Of a DNA stretch of 64,000 nucleotides, positions 24,179-37,939 are shown piece by piece. The notes under the pieces were generated by a model that worked only from the letters and a program-made list of their open reading frames with translations, did not search any database and was not told where the DNA came from. How positions within the stretch are numbered: the first letter of the stretch is position 1; the number at the start of each line of letters is the position of its first letter. This DNA is from Parambassis ranga. Taxonomy: Eukaryota; Chordata; Actinopteri; Ambassidae. A program made the position numbers and the translations under genes. Where the stretch lies: contig NC_041039.1 in the NCBI RefSeq assembly GCF_900634625.1, positions 13,139,006-13,203,005 of the forward strand, written 5' to 3'.

Positions 24179-26854
24179 ATGGAAGCTCAGCGTGAAAAAA
24201 CACACACCTGTGGGACAATTTGTCTAAAATATCTACTGTTTCTCTTCAACATGCTTTTCTGGGTAAGTGAAATTATTTCCCTGATGAACCAGGACGAAGA
24301 TTTTCACAGATCAATTCTGTGAAGATGAAAAACACAGAAGAGCCTTCTGTTAGGCTGCGTTTATAAATATACAACCATTAGTAATAAATAAGGTTTCAAC
24401 ATTGTTTATATGTTTTTGTACATTTCTCCTGATTTATGTGCATCAGATTATAAAAAGTCATTTCACTGTGCCTCTCTTGGGAGGAGGCGGCGCCCTGTTT
24501 TGCATCATGGTTACATTTTAGAAGCAAAGTGGTGTGTTGTTGATGTGAACATCTGGACTGAATTGAGCTGATAACGTGGTGACCCCTTTCAGCTGGCAGG
24601 AGGGGCCGTGCTGGCGGTGGGCGTGTGGACTCTAGTGGAAAAAAGTGACTACATCAGCTTATTGAGCTCCAGCTTCTACTCGGCCTCAGCTTACATCCTG
24701 ATAGCTGCTGGAGTCATTGTGATAGTGACAGGGCTGATCGGATGCTGCGCCACTCTGAAGGAAGTGAAGAGTCTTTTGATTGTGGTAAGGTGATCTGTCA
24801 CCAAAAACACATATTTATATCTTGCATGTTTTTCTTCACTCCACCAAATCAATATGTCAAATCAGAAGACACTTTCAAGTTCTTGTTTACACACACACAC
24901 ACCGACTAGTCTGAGTCGTGTGTTGAAAGTTAATCCACGGTGACCTTCTGTCTGGTCTGCCTGCGTTCTGTCAGTACAGCTCATTATGTCAGGCGTGCCT
25001 GCCAGATATATAACAGACAAAGTCACGCAGAGTGTGTCTTTAAGAGTTTAGATTTAGAGAGCAGCTCATGCCAGAGGAATGATGGGCATTGCAAGCGGCT
25101 GCTTGGACTGAAGAGTGTCAGAGACAGACACATGCAATGAGGGGACCTCATTCAAAAGGAGACCAGGAGACCAGCTTTGTGACGTTATGTCAATGTTCAT
25201 GTCTCCTTTCTCTTTCATATTGTCTGGGAGTCTTTTTTTCAAGAATTTATACAACACACAAGCAGGAGGAAATTTCTGTTACATAAATACACGTTTAAAC
25301 AAAACAGATTTAATATTCTGAGGGTCCACACACCTGAGAAATCTACTGGACAGTCAAGGAATTTACTGAGAATGCTTTCCTGTCTCTTCTTTTACAGTAT
25401 TTGGTCTTGTTACTCTGTATTTTCCTGCTGGAAATCATTGCCGGTGTCCTGGCCTATATTAACTACCAGGAGGTGAGGGGCTTTACTGTCTGTTTAAAAG
25501 TGTTTATATTTGACAAAAAGTAGAGAGTGTATGGTATTATATAACATACATATTAGAATATATTACAGTCATTTTAGTTTCTTTTTTGCATGTACTTGTA
25601 TTATGTCATTCCACCATGTGATTTTAAATACCATTCCTTCCATTTTTTTAACATCCACACATTGTTTCAGTTGCTGCAGCCTGTTCTGCTCTGCATGCCT
25701 TTCTCTGCATGTTCTTCATTTGTCCTGTTTTCCATCCATCTTATACCTCTCTTTCTTCCCCCCCCCTTCTTCTTGCTGCAGTGTTTCCCTTTCTGCTATC
25801 AGGTAATCTGTTGCCATGTGTTTCTGCTTCATATCAATCTGTATCACTAACAGGTTGATATAAGCTTGTGTGTCTTCAATCTTTGTACTTTGTTAGTCAA
25901 GCAACAGAAGTTATTTTTTACATTCCGCAGAATAAGAGAGTGAGGTCAGAGAATCACATATGCTCTGAGTTATGAGTGGGCATTGCACAGGTAGACAGGA
26001 ATTTTTTACGGAAGGAAACACCTGAGATATTTTTATTGATGGGAGGAGATTTGCATGGGACAGATGTTTTTTTCCCACCTACACTAAAGTACGTCTCCTG
26101 TCTCACAGTTGGACGAAGAGCTCAGACAGAACCTGAAGGTGACCATGCAGCAGAAATACCAGCAGCCAGGAGAAGAGAGCATCACACAAGCTGTAGACAA
26201 ACTACAACAGGAGGTGTGTGACCATGATGTTGATCATTTTTTTCCAGCTGATTTTGAAGACTTCATGTGTATAGTTGGTCTATTTTATAATGTCCTTTCC
26301 TGAACTGCCTTGCTCTCAGTTTAAGTGCTGTGGTAGTTACAACTCCTCGGACTGGAGGGACAGTGCGTGGATCCAGGCAGCAGAGAATCAGCGGCTTGTT
26401 CCTGATAGCTGCTGTAAAACTCCAACCGAGCTCTGCGGGCACAGGGACCATCCTTCCAACATCTACAGGGTGGAGGTAGGCAGGGTTCTTCAATAGCTCA
26501 GCATGAATAAATGTTAACTAGATTTGAATTTTCTTCCCTGTTCTTGTCCTCTCAGGGAGGCTGCATCATGAAATTAGAGGACTTCATCCTAAATCAGTTA
26601 TATATACTCAGTGCAGTGGGTGTTGGGATTGCCTTTTTACAGGTACAGTAAAGCCTTAAACACTGAGCACGATGCAGGTTAATACAAACATCTATTTTAA
26701 TGGTGCGCTACATGCCAGAAGCTGAGCTGTGAGCAGTAGGCATGTCTGTGTGCAGTGTGGAACTAACTCTTTCCTCATGTCTGCTTTCTTTCAGCTTGTG
26801 GGGATGATGTTCACTTGCTGCCTGTATCAGAATTTGAAAGAAGATTCATACTAA
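24179..26854 (+). CDS. cd151: CD151-type tetraspanin
   Basis: Four-pass membrane protein that partners laminin-binding integrins in adhesion and basement membranes. Exons: 24179-24262, 24593-24784, 25398-25472, 26109-26213, 26320-26475, 26556-26642, 26795-26854, giving 252 aa (human 253). The start MEAQREKTHTCGTICLKYLL matches the CD151 N-terminus. Four hydrophobic segments are present, and the large loop has the CCG signature (FKCCGSYNSSDWRDSAW), DSCC and further loop cysteines. Juxtamembrane cysteines (GCC, CCLY) fit palmitoylation. The C-terminus KEDSY keeps the Tyr of the family's YxxPhi-type tail only in part. Flanked by cracr2b and gatd1 as in human 11p15.5. Poly(A) signal at 27154-27159. 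Confidence 0.95.
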
Positions 26855-27382
26855 TTTTGGACTCAAATCAATTTAACAATGTTCACAAGATATTGTAATA
26901 TCATGGTCGCTGCCTCTGATAGTGAGAATCAATAACTACAAATACACATAGATACACACACCAGAGACACTGAAATGCTGCTGGACAGCACTTTATCAAT
27001 TGCATGCTATAGGTAGCTTCTAAAATCATTTAAAAGAGCAGAGAGCCTATGTATCTGAACACTTTTGCAATCAGTGTTGTCATTTATGTAGTTTTTTTGA
27101 TCACACAGCATTTATCAAAGATATAATTTTTTAAGAATGTTTGTTTGAACGCAAATAAAAACAAATTCTGGCCCTTGATTGTTCTTATTTTTTAATTTTT
27201 TTTAATCTCAGTTTTTCCCCTATGCTAATGAGATCGAACTTTTATTTTGAAATCATCTTGCCGGATGTTGTTGTCAGCTGACTGTACTTCCTACTTCCTG
27301 CCTTACCCTTTCACACACAAATATCTTTTATTCATTTCAAGCAAACTGAAACATTTCGTGGTGAGGCACACAGATCAATAAA
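26855..27382. other. cd151 3' UTR and compact gatd1 promoter
   Basis: The cd151 3' UTR ends near AATAAA at 27154-27159. Only about 220 bp then separate it from the gatd1 start codon, so the gatd1 promoter and 5' UTR must be short and may overlap the cd151 termination region. Confidence 0.55.
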
Positions 27383-28960
27383 ATGTCTGCGAAACCAACC
27401 TGTTTGATCGTAGCGAGTGCTTCTCCTCAAGGTGCGTTCAATACAGCTCGTAGTTTTTTTTTTATCAGTAGCAACCTGTTCCGCATATAATCATTCATTT
27501 TTTCACTGTTAGCTGCTAAAGCTAGCTGAACAACAATTGTTTTGTGTTAAATTAATCTGTGCGGTTAAACTGACATATTTATTTATTCAGGAGTGTCAGC
27601 AAAATCATTTCATCAGTCATTCAGTCTCTGTAGTTCTGCGTTCAACCTACAAACAGCCACACCTGGGGTAAGAACGCCTCCTACCTGAAGTTACTGTTTA
27701 TGTTTTTTCATTCTGAGATAGACAATAAAACCATGTTAGAACTTTACAGGGGAACATCTGAAATATGACACTGCTGTTTGCAAGGAACATTTTGTATATT
27801 ATATGTCTGTCTCTCTGTTATCTGTTGTGTAAAGCCACAATACAAGCTTCTTAGTCTGTCAAATGAATGTAGTAAAGTGTAAATACAAAAAAAGTGTTAA
27901 GTATGAGTACATGTACTTTAATCCTAGTTGACGTCTTCATATTACTTGTGCAATCATTTATAAAATGTGCAGTGATGGAAACCCCCTTTTTCATATCTCA
28001 AATAGCCACAATCCAGGATAGAAACTACACCACACAATACAACAAGACTAAACACTATGTGTCTCTGTGCTGATGAGAGGCCTTGAACTCTGAATTACAG
28101 GGGAAGCCAATAGACTTTGTTGGAATCGATGACAGCACAGCACGATGGGTGCAGGACTTTAATGTCAAACCCTACGCAACACCAGCCAAACTTGAATCTA
28201 TAGATGGTGAGTTATCATCACTCGTCTGGCAACTTCTGTTGATGGACTCTGCTTAATTTTGTCGATATAACCATTTGAAGGTGCCCGATACCAGGCGCTG
28301 CTCATCCCGGACTGCCCTGGAGCGCTAAATGACCTGGCCCACAGTGGTTCTCTGCATCGCATTCTCACACACTTCATCTCTCAACAAAGTGAGTTTGGCG
28401 TTCATTTAGAAACAGTTTTTGTTTTTGTATTGACATGCTGTTGTCTTCTCTGAGTAGAGCCTGTGTGTGCAGTGGGACAAGGAGTGTCAGCATTATGCTG
28501 CGCCACTGAAGGACAGAGCTGGATATTCAGCGGCTACAGCTTGACAGGGGTTAGTGTTTTGATTCAGAGAGTATACAGTAATGTCCGGTCACTGTGTGTT
28601 CACTGCATTAATTGAACTTTTCTTACAGCCTTCAGTGTTTGAGCTGGTGCAGAGGCCTGACTTTGCCAACCTGCCCTTGATTGTAGAAGACTTTGTAAAA
28701 GATAGTGGTGGATCATACACAGGTAAGCAGACCAGCAGATCACTCACACTGAACTAAAATAATCATCATTTCTAATCTAGATTACTGAAGTGAAAATAAT
28801 CCTTCCTAAAATCCCACCTCATGTTTATTTTTTGTGTTTTCCAGCAAGTAAAGAAGATGCCGTGCACCTCGTCATAGACAGACACCTAATAACCGCACAG
28901 AACATGCAGTCAACCTCACTCGCTGTAAATAACCTAATCCTGCTTTGTAATACCAAATAA
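27383..28960 (+). CDS. gatd1: GATase1-like domain protein 1 (PDDC1)
   Basis: Class I glutamine amidotransferase-like/DJ-1 superfamily protein. Exons: 27383-27431, 27591-27667, 28101-28206, 28281-28388, 28458-28549, 28629-28722, 28845-28960, giving 213 aa (human about 220). Features seen are the N-terminal strand TCLIVASASPQGVSAKSFHQ, the flavodoxin-like core YQALLIPDCPGALNDL and the strand AVGQGVSALCCAT at the nucleophile-elbow position. It closes with HLITAQNMQSTSLAVNNLIL, which resembles the end of DJ-1/PfpI proteins. Catalytic activity is unproven in the family. Poly(A) signal at 29393-29398. Sits between cd151 and chid1, as in human 11p15.5. Confidence 0.93.
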
Positions 28961-29659
28961 CAAAAGAACAGAGGCAAATTGAACAGCTCGGCTGCCCCAC
29001 ATTTATATTCATGTTTATAAAGAACCGTCAACCTGAAACATATATTGGAAAATACTGCATTAGAACAAATGTTTGGCAGAACTGTGACTTCATTAATCGT
29101 TGGTGGTGTTATTATATATCTAACGTAGAAACACACAATCTGATTTTTTTCATTTGAATATTTAAAAAAATGATTCTTGAGAAAGGATGAATTTTCTGAC
29201 TAAGAAAAGCTGGCCTTGGAGCAGAGATGATTTGTAACTTTGAGCTGAGGAGATGCTTCTGATGTTCTCTGAAGGTCACCTTCATTTAAACATTGTACAC
29301 ACTGATGATCATGCACATTTTTTTTGTTGAATGCAAATGTCTTACTACACTCTGAACTGTACATTTTTCACAATGTTGAGAAAGTAAAGAGAAATAAAAC
29401 ATACTCAAGTACCTATTATTTACTGCAAGTACTGTTTAAATCAACGAAGCCTGATTTCGCAACACTTTCATGACCCTCAAACAAGTTGAGTATTAACCAA
29501 ACCGCTTCAGTGGCTCACTTCAGAGTTCATTTCAGCAGCCAGGTATTATTATTCTTTTTCTTTTCAGAGAGGAAAAAATAAAACAACAGCTGTCTGCATA
29601 CAGCACCAAGTTCAGTGAAAAAGACGACTTCAACATCCAGTCTTCAGCGGGTCCAAATC
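28961..29659. other. Convergent 3' UTRs of gatd1 and chid1
   Basis: Holds the gatd1 3' UTR to about 29.4 kb (AATAAA 29393-29398) and the minus-strand 3' UTR of chid1. No other gene seen. Confidence 0.6.
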
Positions 29660-32062
29660 TCATAGGAGATCATAGAAGTAGTCCAGTCCTTGTCCCAATT
29701 CCCACAAGGAAACTCCTGTGCCCAGTTCAGTAGCTAAAGAGATCCTCATGTACATTGACTGTAAAAAAATGAACATAGTGTTAATCTCCTCACATTGCTG
29801 TAAATGAAAATCTGTGTTGAATCCACTATTTTAAACTAATGTAAGAGTTTTACCTTCAGTGATGGATAGTAGACCACGTGTTTTACATTGCTCCTAAAAA
29901 GGAATGGCACAGGACAGGTCTTAGTTCAGTATTTAAAGGCATATTTCGTCAATTTAATGTGTTTATCAAATTAGCACCTCTTGTAACTGAAATAATGCTC
30001 TGCAGAATATTCATCCCAGAGAAACTTTGGCCTGTGTTCTCGCAAAATCTCAACGTACCTGCAGACAATCACAGAGAGAATTTACAGAGTTAGAGGTAAG
30101 CATCAGCATGTTTTTTTGTTTCCGTAAAGTTTGGTGAGACAGGAAGTGATGATGATACATTGTACATGTGTCAAAAACTGTGCATCATATAATTTTATGT
30201 TGCAGAAGTGCAATGCTAAATATACGGAGTACTCTGTAAAGATAGACACATCTGAAAGTCTAACTGCTGAAATGTGTGTACAGTATTCCAGCAGTAGTCA
30301 CGGTGCTATCTTACCTCCCCCCCAGGACTGGCTCTGTTCCCTGGCTTGCAAAATCAAGTCCATACAAATTCAATCCCAGGAGGATCTTTTGCCTCCACTG
30401 AGTGTTTGGTGCAAGCTGCAGAATACAGTCTCTCACCCAGGGCAGGGGGGAACTGGGGCCAGATCTGTTTAAAAAACATACAAACAACAAAATTTAACTC
30501 TGGGGGCTTTAATGAATCTTCTTGCAGCTGTTAAGTTGTGTGTCTGTGCTCTCACCTGGGCCCGCTGGAGTAGTCATACGTCATGAGGCTGAATCCATCA
30601 ACTGCAGGGGCCAGCTGCTCAAACTCCTCCCGACCAAACATACCTGGCTGCCCCGTACTGACAATAATGAATGAGATTTAAAAAATTTATAGTGCCAATC
30701 AGTTTGTATTTTCTATCTAATATAAAATATAAATGTATTCACCTCGTCACAGCTGGTGGAATGACAAGAATGCAGTCTAATCTTTTAGCTTTCAAAGTCT
30801 CACATATGTGTTTCACCAGATGGACCAGCTCCCTATATGAGAAGGATTTCACATGTTAGATTAGTGATTAATCTCAGAGATCAAGAGTTTGCAGTATTGA
30901 TCTGTCTACGGAACAACCAACTTTCTTTTGTTGCCTCCCAGCTGGCTCCACAGCTCCAGAGTGAAACCATCGAAACCCTCAGTCTGAAACGGCCACAGTT
31001 TTCACATAAGATGAACAAACACAGCAACACTTCACTGGAATCACAGATAAACCCATCACTTTTTTACCTTTGCAACATCCACCAGCTCACTTCCCAACTC
31101 CTCAATTTCATCCTCGCTTCCCAGGACACTCATATAGTCCTGGTAGGACCAGCCATCAAATAACAGCCGAGGGACTGAAAGGGAAACAAAGGAGGCTGCT
31201 GTCTTATCTGAAGCCAATAGCCTTGACCCACATTATGTGGAGCAGCGTGGCAGACATCGACTTACCTATCCTGACTTTTTTGTTAGACTTGCGAACACCT
31301 TTGACCCAGCCTGGAGACAGAAACAAAGATTATTTTGTCTCATGTGCATCGCTCAGTAAAAGACATGGGACCGCCAGTGTTGTGGATCATCTACCTGGGT
31401 CATGATCATGGAGTCCTGTCACATCAAAGGTTTCAGGCCCTCTGCGGCGAAGCTGAAGCCACACTGGCGACACGGATGTCAGTTTGGACCCAAACATCTT
31501 GGCAATGTCATAGCCATGGAAATTCCACTGCAGGATGGGGAAAAAATACACATTTATTTTATTTAACTAATAAACTCAAACTAGGGTTTTTGGTGTCTTT
31601 TAAACTGTTGAATACTGTTAACATGTTGAACAGCAGCAAGGACGTGTCAGACTTACAGGTGTGACATATCCTAGCACTGGTCCTTGAAATGCTCTCTTGA
31701 TATGAGCACAGTACCTCTTCTCCTCCTTCACTATGTCTTTCCAGTGCGGGTCTGACACCACAAGGCCTCTCTCCAACACTGACAATTCAGCTGGAGAGGT
31801 CTAAACACACACAGATAACCATCACCATGACAGGATCAATAGGGGATAAGGGCCTCTCCCTGAAGCTGGACCGTCCAGGTAAGTTCAGTGACAGGCAAAG
31901 CAAGCAAATGCAAACCTGACAGCAGGTACAGCTCGCAGCACTGTGAAGTGAACTCACCTCTGTGTCAGCTTTATACGACTTCTTTGCATCAGTTTTTGAA
32001 AGTGTGGCTCCAACCAGCCAACAGCAGGAGATAACATGCAGCAAGACCAGTGTCGTTTTCAT
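29660..32062 (-). CDS. chid1: Chitinase domain-containing protein 1
   Basis: Secreted/lysosomal glycoside hydrolase 18-fold lectin (stabilin-1-interacting chitinase-like protein) that binds saccharides and LPS rather than cutting chitin. Minus-strand exons: 31958-32062, 31657-31800, 31395-31527, 31266-31310, 31068-31174, 30922-30983, 30743-30832, 30556-30657, 30315-30464, 29978-30058, 29854-29893, 29660-29758, giving 385 aa (human 393). It starts with a signal peptide (MKTTLVLLHVISCCWLVGAT). Family blocks include VLERGLVVSDPHWKDIV, WNFHGYDIAKMFGSKL, GFDGFTLELW (the position of the GH18 DGxxxDxE motif, with catalytic acids altered), DGFSLMTYDYSS, KILLGLNLYGLDF and the C-terminus SLWELGQGLDYFYDLL. 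An in-frame upstream ATG at 32126-32128 would lengthen the N-terminus by 22 residues; the inner ATG gives the better signal peptide. Confidence 0.95.
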
Positions 32063-33070
32063 TTTCGAAAGATAGACTGCGAAAAAAGGATTCTTTAAAT
32101 AAAAACCGTGTGCAGGCTTGCAGTGCAAGTGCTTCCTTCCTGACTAAAGATGTGGCAGATTAAAAACCAGCATATCCTCCAGCGGTCTGAAGTCACAGGA
32201 AACAGCGGTCCAAACCGGCCCGCTTCATACTGTTAACACATACAGGCTATTTTAATGTTGAGCGTTGCAGCTTTGACTGCCTGGAGGTTTGAGCCCGTTT
32301 GACTGACAACTTAGCTCAACGTGTTTCCACAGCGCGTCTACCAACCTGGACAACTTCCGCGTTGTGTACTTTTCAAAATAAAAGCTGTGTGCGTGCGGCT
32401 TGAGCAGCAAAAGGAAAAGTCATCCGGGCCGATAGGTGGCGCTGTGACCACCCAGCTGCACAACAAGCAAGGCAGCATGAGCCAGCCAAACAAACCTACC
32501 GCTGTAGCGCTGCAAGTTGTGCTCTTACAACGTGTGTTCTAGAGAAGATATTATAAGGACAATTAATGGTAACTTGTTTTTATGCTTTCTGTTGTATCGT
32601 CACGTAGCTGACGCGAATGTGTCACTGTCTATCGCGCTTACTAAATGCAGCTAAACTGTGTGGTGGTGTTAGCTTACATGCTAACAATTAGCTGTAGCAT
32701 ACATTTAAACTGCTAAGCTGTATCTTGTTCTTGATTTTAATCGTTTCCGCACGCCAGGCTCTCAAAGTTGGAGTGGTTTTTGAGGTCTCCTCTGCTGTTA
32801 CCACGATGACAGTCGGGCACACAGAGGCATACACAGAGCAATCACACTCTAAATATTTATTTCTAGTTAAAAACACTGTTTTAATTTATACTACAAAACT
32901 AAAATAAAGTTCAAATGAAGTCTATGTACCTTTAGCACTTGAATAACGTCATTAAAATCCTATTATTATTTAAATTTGATCATTGCAGAGGGAGATTTTT
33001 CCTGGGTAATGGATGATTAATTTGAATTGTAAAAATGAGTTTTTTTATTGTTGATTATTTGTAGTGAGTG
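32063..33070. promoter_or_regulatory. Divergent promoter region of chid1 and ighmbp2
   Basis: About 1 kb between head-to-head starts. The GC-richer part (about 32.15-32.5 kb) is the probable shared promoter. It holds a CTCF-core-like motif CCGATAGGTGGCGC at 32429-32442. The ighmbp2 5' UTR is probably spliced, because TATTTGTAG just before its ATG looks like an acceptor. No coding exon seen. Confidence 0.5.
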
Positions 33071-36000
33071 ATGGAGGTGGAAAATTTTGTGTCCAAGACA
33101 CTTGAACTTCTACAAGAGGAGCGTGAGGCTGAAATAGAAGAGACCAGGTAAGTCATGATGATATGTTTATTGTACCAATAACAAATGGTGTGTGATAGGC
33201 TGTAAAACCAAGGGTTGCAACACTTTCCACAATGACATATGACTTTTCAAAACCTACACCCACAGTTTGGAATGCAGGTCCAGTTGACAGTTACTTATAT
33301 TTTCTTGTGGGTCATGTTTTTGCCTCCAGGATTTGGCAGGAGAATGTTTCTCTAAAGGATCTTCAAAGTAAAGGAGTTTGCCTGTTGAAATTGCAAATAG
33401 GAAGTCAGTCCACAGGCCTGTATGGACGCACAGTTGTCATCCTTGAACCAAGAAAGCACCTTGGCTTCTCAACTCTGCCAAGCAACAGCTTTGGACCTGG
33501 TGAGATTAAAAAAAAATCAGAGTTTATTAAGATTTAAGATTTGTGTTTTGCTTACTGTGAGGTTCATGTTTTTGTTGCAGGTGATATAGTTGGTTTATAT
33601 GACACTTCCGGATGCACTGCTGCCTCACAGATCAGTACAGGGATAGTGACAAGGGTCAGCCAAACATCTGTGAGTGTGGCCTTTGATGATTTCAAGGATG
33701 GGCTCAGTTTTGATTTTGATGCTCAATACAACCTATTGAAGTTGGCAAATGATGTCACCTACAAACGAATGAAGCAGTGAGTATAATCTTAATCATCAAT
33801 ATGAATTATATTTTCTTAAAGAATCAAAACATCATGTGTTTTTTGTGTTTGTAGTGCCTTAAATGCATTAAATGGATACAGCAATGGACCAGCTGCCAAC
33901 ATGATAAATGTTCTCTTTGGGCACACAAAACCCACCTCTCAGTCGCAACCAAGTATTTAAAGCTTTTTTACAGTGATCGCAAAACCAAAATAAAATTCAC
34001 AATACAGAATGTAACCATTTCTGTTTTGTTTCTTCAGATGAGTTTGAATTCTTTAATACAAACTTGGATGATTCCCAAAGAGAAGCTGTGTCCTTTGCTC
34101 TGTCACAGAGAGAGCTGGCTGTGATACATGGACCTCCAGGCACTGGGAAAACCACCACGGTGGTGGAGATCATCCTGCAAGCAGTGAAACAAGGCCAGAA
34201 GGTGCAGAGAGCTTCATTCATACATCTGATCAATTAAATTAAAAGTGTGTCATAGTTGGTTGCTTTATTGTTTAGTGCAGCTTCTCAGGAGTCATTTTAA
34301 TCACTGGGCTGTGTTGACTTCAGGTTCTATGCTGTGCCTCTTCGAACGTGGCTGTGGATAATTTAGTGGAGAGGTTAGCCCAGTGCAAAGCCAAAGTCCT
34401 GAGGCTTGGTCACCCTGCAAGGCTGCTGGAGTCCATACAGAAACATTCACTGGATGCCATCCTCGCTCAGAGTGACAACGCAAACATCATTGCTGACATC
34501 CGTAAAGACATTGACAAAGCTTTTGTTAGTATTTTTTTAGTGTGCGCTCCTGCTAGCATAAGGATCAGCTTGAATGATTTGTGACCTATTGTGTCTTTTT
34601 TTTTCAAGATGGGAAGGAAGAAGATGGAGAAAGGAGAGCGGTGGAACTTCAAACGAGAAATAGGGGAGCTGAGAAAGGAGCTGAAAAACAGAGAAGCCAC
34701 ATCCATCGCCCAGATCCTTAAAAGTGCTGATGTTGTGTTATCAACCAACACAGGTCAGTAGGAGCACTGACGGAAGCAAATGTTATTCCGCTGTAGCAGG
34801 AGTGATGAAAAGTAATCAGAGAGCACTTGTCTGTGTCTGCAGGTGCTTGTGCGGACGGTCCTCTGAAGTTCCTTTCAGCAGAGCATTTTGATTGGGTAGT
34901 GATAGACGAGTGTGCTCAGGCCCTGGAGAGCAGCTGCTGGATCCCCCTCCTCAGAGCACGCAAGTGCATTCTGGCTGGAGACTATAAGCAGCTACCACCT
35001 ACTATCAAATCACAAACGTAACAAAACAACTTTTTATAATTGTTTAAACATTTGCAAAAAAATAAAAAATATTGTTGAGTATTTCATGTTAATGCTTTAG
35101 TGCCAATTGTTCCTTTATGTCCCTCTCACAGGGCTGCATCAAAAGGCTTGTCTCTGAGTCTAATGGAAAGGCTTATCCAGATGTATGGAGACCCAGTGGT
35201 CCGTATGCTCACAGTCCAGTACCGCATGAACAGTGCCATCATGGACTGGGCCTCCAAAGAGATGTACCAGGGCAGACTAACTGCTCACAGCTCCGTGGAG
35301 ACACATTTATTGAAGTAAGTCTGCACATTGGCATGAAAATATCTATATTTGTGTATCAGTGAAGGGTTCTTCTTCTTCATATCGTCCTTATTATTGCTCT
35401 AAATTGCCTTTTATGTTTTATTCTATTCATTCATGTATATGTTTGTGTATATATTATCTTTTAGCAGTAGTAACAGTGATACTTTTTGTTTGATGTCCTT
35501 TTATGTTTCTACTGTTGATCCAAACAGAGATTTAGCAGGAGTCAGCAGTGTAGAGGAGACCAGCGTGCCACTTCTTCTTATTGACACCGCAGGGTGTGGA
35601 CTGAGTGAAATGGAGGACACAGATGAGCAGTCCAAAGGCAACCAAGGTGAAAAACATTTTATTTTTAGAAAATAACACAAAGTTTTCGCTCTTTGTGTGT
35701 AAGATTTAACATTGTATTCACTGCTCCCTCAGGTGAGGTAGAAATTGTGGAACTGCACATAAAGGCCTTGATTGAAGCTGGGTTGAAAGCTAGAGACATT
35801 GCAGTTATAGCGCCATACAATCTACAAGTAAGTCACAGACTGCAAAGCAATAAACACTTTTTTATTATTATGAATTAACTGACTTAATAGCAGTTAGCAA
35901 ACATCTAATGATTTTCTGAAACTTTTCAGGATGCCATCAAGTTTCCTGTTTTGCAGAAAAAACACAAACTGCCATTACATGATGGAACAAAAACTTTGTG

Positions 36001-37796
36001 TTTGAATTTGTCATCAAGACATTGATTTTGATTACAAAGAACCCGCTTTGTCCTGTAGACTGGTTTTAGAAACTCAGGCACAGGGAGAACGTGCAAACCC
36101 AGTCGAACCAAGAACCTGCTTGCTATGAGGTGACAGTGCTAACCACTGCACCACCGTGCCGCCCTAAAAAGAAGATGAACTTTAAAATGAATTGTGTTTT
36201 GTCTTTATCTCTCTCAAAGGTCGACCTTCTACGTCAGAAGCTTTCTGTGAGGCATCCAGAGCTGGAGATAAAGTCAGTAGATGGATTTCAGGGCAGAGAA
36301 AAAGAAGCTGTTGTGTTGTCTTTGGTCCGCTCCAACAGAAAAGGTAATTTCTGAATGTGGCGTCCTGTTGATGGTGCACATGATAAACTTTGCTGATTTA
36401 CTTTTGTTTTTTTTCAGGTGAAGTTGGATTTCTGGCAGAGGACAGAAGGATAAATGTCGCTATTACACGTGCGAGGCGCCATGTTGCTGTAGTTTGTGAC
36501 ACACAAACGGTTCAGACTCACGCTTTCCTGAAATCCCTGATCAATCACATGACTGAGAAAGGTGAGGTCAGAACAGCGTTCGAGTACATTAGAGATATTG
36601 TGCCACAGAACCACACACGTGACCACAAAGACACAAAGACTACATCTGCCAGCGGCTCCACATCCTCCAAACAGAAGGTCAAGGATCAAGCACAAAAGAA
36701 AGCACAAAAGAAATCCAGCAGTAAGGAAAATACTGCCGGTTCAGAGAAGTGCACAAAGTCCAGCACATCAGCACCAACAGAGTATGAGGAGAACAAGAAC
36801 AGATATGCTGAGATCAGAGCGCAAGTGGAGAACTTTGTGAAAGACTTCAATCAGAGTGAGCTACAGTTTCCCTCATCCTTTAACTCTCATGACCGCCTGC
36901 TGATCCATCAGATTGCAGAGGAGCTGGGCCTCAGACATGAGAGCAAGGGGGAGGGCAGCAACAGGTGTATCACTGTCTCCAGGCCCCTGCAGTCAGCAAC
37001 GACAGCGGAACCAACACAAGCAGCAGAAAAAGAAGAAGTCCAGGAGGAGGAAACAGTCCCAAATCCCCAAAGTGGGCCTTCGTGCACACCTCAGTTAGAC
37101 CTGAAAAGTTTACATTTGGAGAGGATGAAGAGGGAGCAGCAGAAAAGAGAAGAAAACACTCAACAAAAAAAGCAACAAAACAAAATTCTTCCAGCTCAGA
37201 CACAGCCCTCAAAGAAGGCAAAAGGTTTGTATCAATATTGTCTGATTTAAAACATCCACAGTCTAACACTGTGCACACTTGGATGCGCTTGGATGCGCTA
37301 ACTGCATAATTTTCCCCCCAGAAAAGAACCGAACAAAGGCGGGCGCCTGTGACATCGCTGCCGCCGCCGCTCCAGATGATGACTTCGACACACTCATCAA
37401 TGCTGTCGTGAAGGCGGACAGCGTGTGTAGTTTTGTCAAGTGTAAAGCGTCTGTGCTCACACTCGGACAGCTTTGTTTGTTCTGCAACAGGCAGTATTGT
37501 CTCAGTCATCATATACCAGAGGTAAGAGCAGACCTCAGCTTACATTTCCTTAAGGCTGATATTTCTACTGAACTGTTTTCTTATTTTCCTCCAAAAAGGT
37601 CCACGGCTGCGGAGATAAAGCCAAGTCTCATGCCCGGATGAGAATAAGCAAAGAGGGTGTTCTGTATGCTGGAAGCGGCACAAAAGACAAATCTATGGAC
37701 ATTAATAAGAAAGCCTATCTGCAGAGAAAACTGGACTCTAAACTGAAAGATATGGCATCACAGAGGAAACAAAAGAACAAGGAGAAGAACAGCTAA
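33071..37796 (+). CDS. ighmbp2: Ig mu-binding protein 2, SF1 RNA/DNA helicase
   Basis: Ribosome-associated 5'-3' helicase of the UPF1-like SF1 group; human mutations cause SMARD1 and CMT2S. Exons: 33071-33147, 33330-33499, 33581-33776, 33855-33952, 34038-34201, 34324-34524, 34609-34753, 34843-35017, 35132-35314, 35528-35646, 35733-35827, 36220-36343, 36418-37224, 37322-37521, 37599-37796, giving 983 aa (human 993). Helicase motifs in order: GPPGTGKTT (Walker A), VIDECAQALES (motif II), GDYKQLPPT, VQYRMN, VDGFQGREKE, NVAITRARRH. An R3H domain follows (HDRLLIHQIAEELGL), then basic/acidic low complexity, then an AN1 zinc finger (CLFCNRQYCLSHHIPEVHGC). All catalytic motifs are intact. Poly(A) signals near 37853-37862. 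Confidence 0.97.
36061..36165 (-). repeat. tRNA-derived SINE-type fragment
   Basis: In ighmbp2 intron 11. On the minus strand it begins GGGCGGCACGGTGGTGCAGT and runs through a B-box-like GGTTCGACT, then the 'cacgttctccctgtgcctg' segment common in fish repeats. Only the head region is present, so it is truncated. The family name was not checked. Confidence 0.6.
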
Positions 37797-37939
37797 TCAA
37801 CTATAACCTGAATAACTATAAGGCTTCTGCAGAGTTTGCTGTGTGAAACATAAATAAATAAAATATATTTCAACTGCCTTCTTGTTTGTTTCTGTCAGTC
37901 TTCTGAGCTGAAGCATGCCTGAGCTGTGTCTGCTGTAGT

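Noticed and set aside
36970..37512. 180-codon minus-strand open frame
   Set aside because: Antisense to the R3H/AN1 part of ighmbp2; low-complexity and unlike any family.
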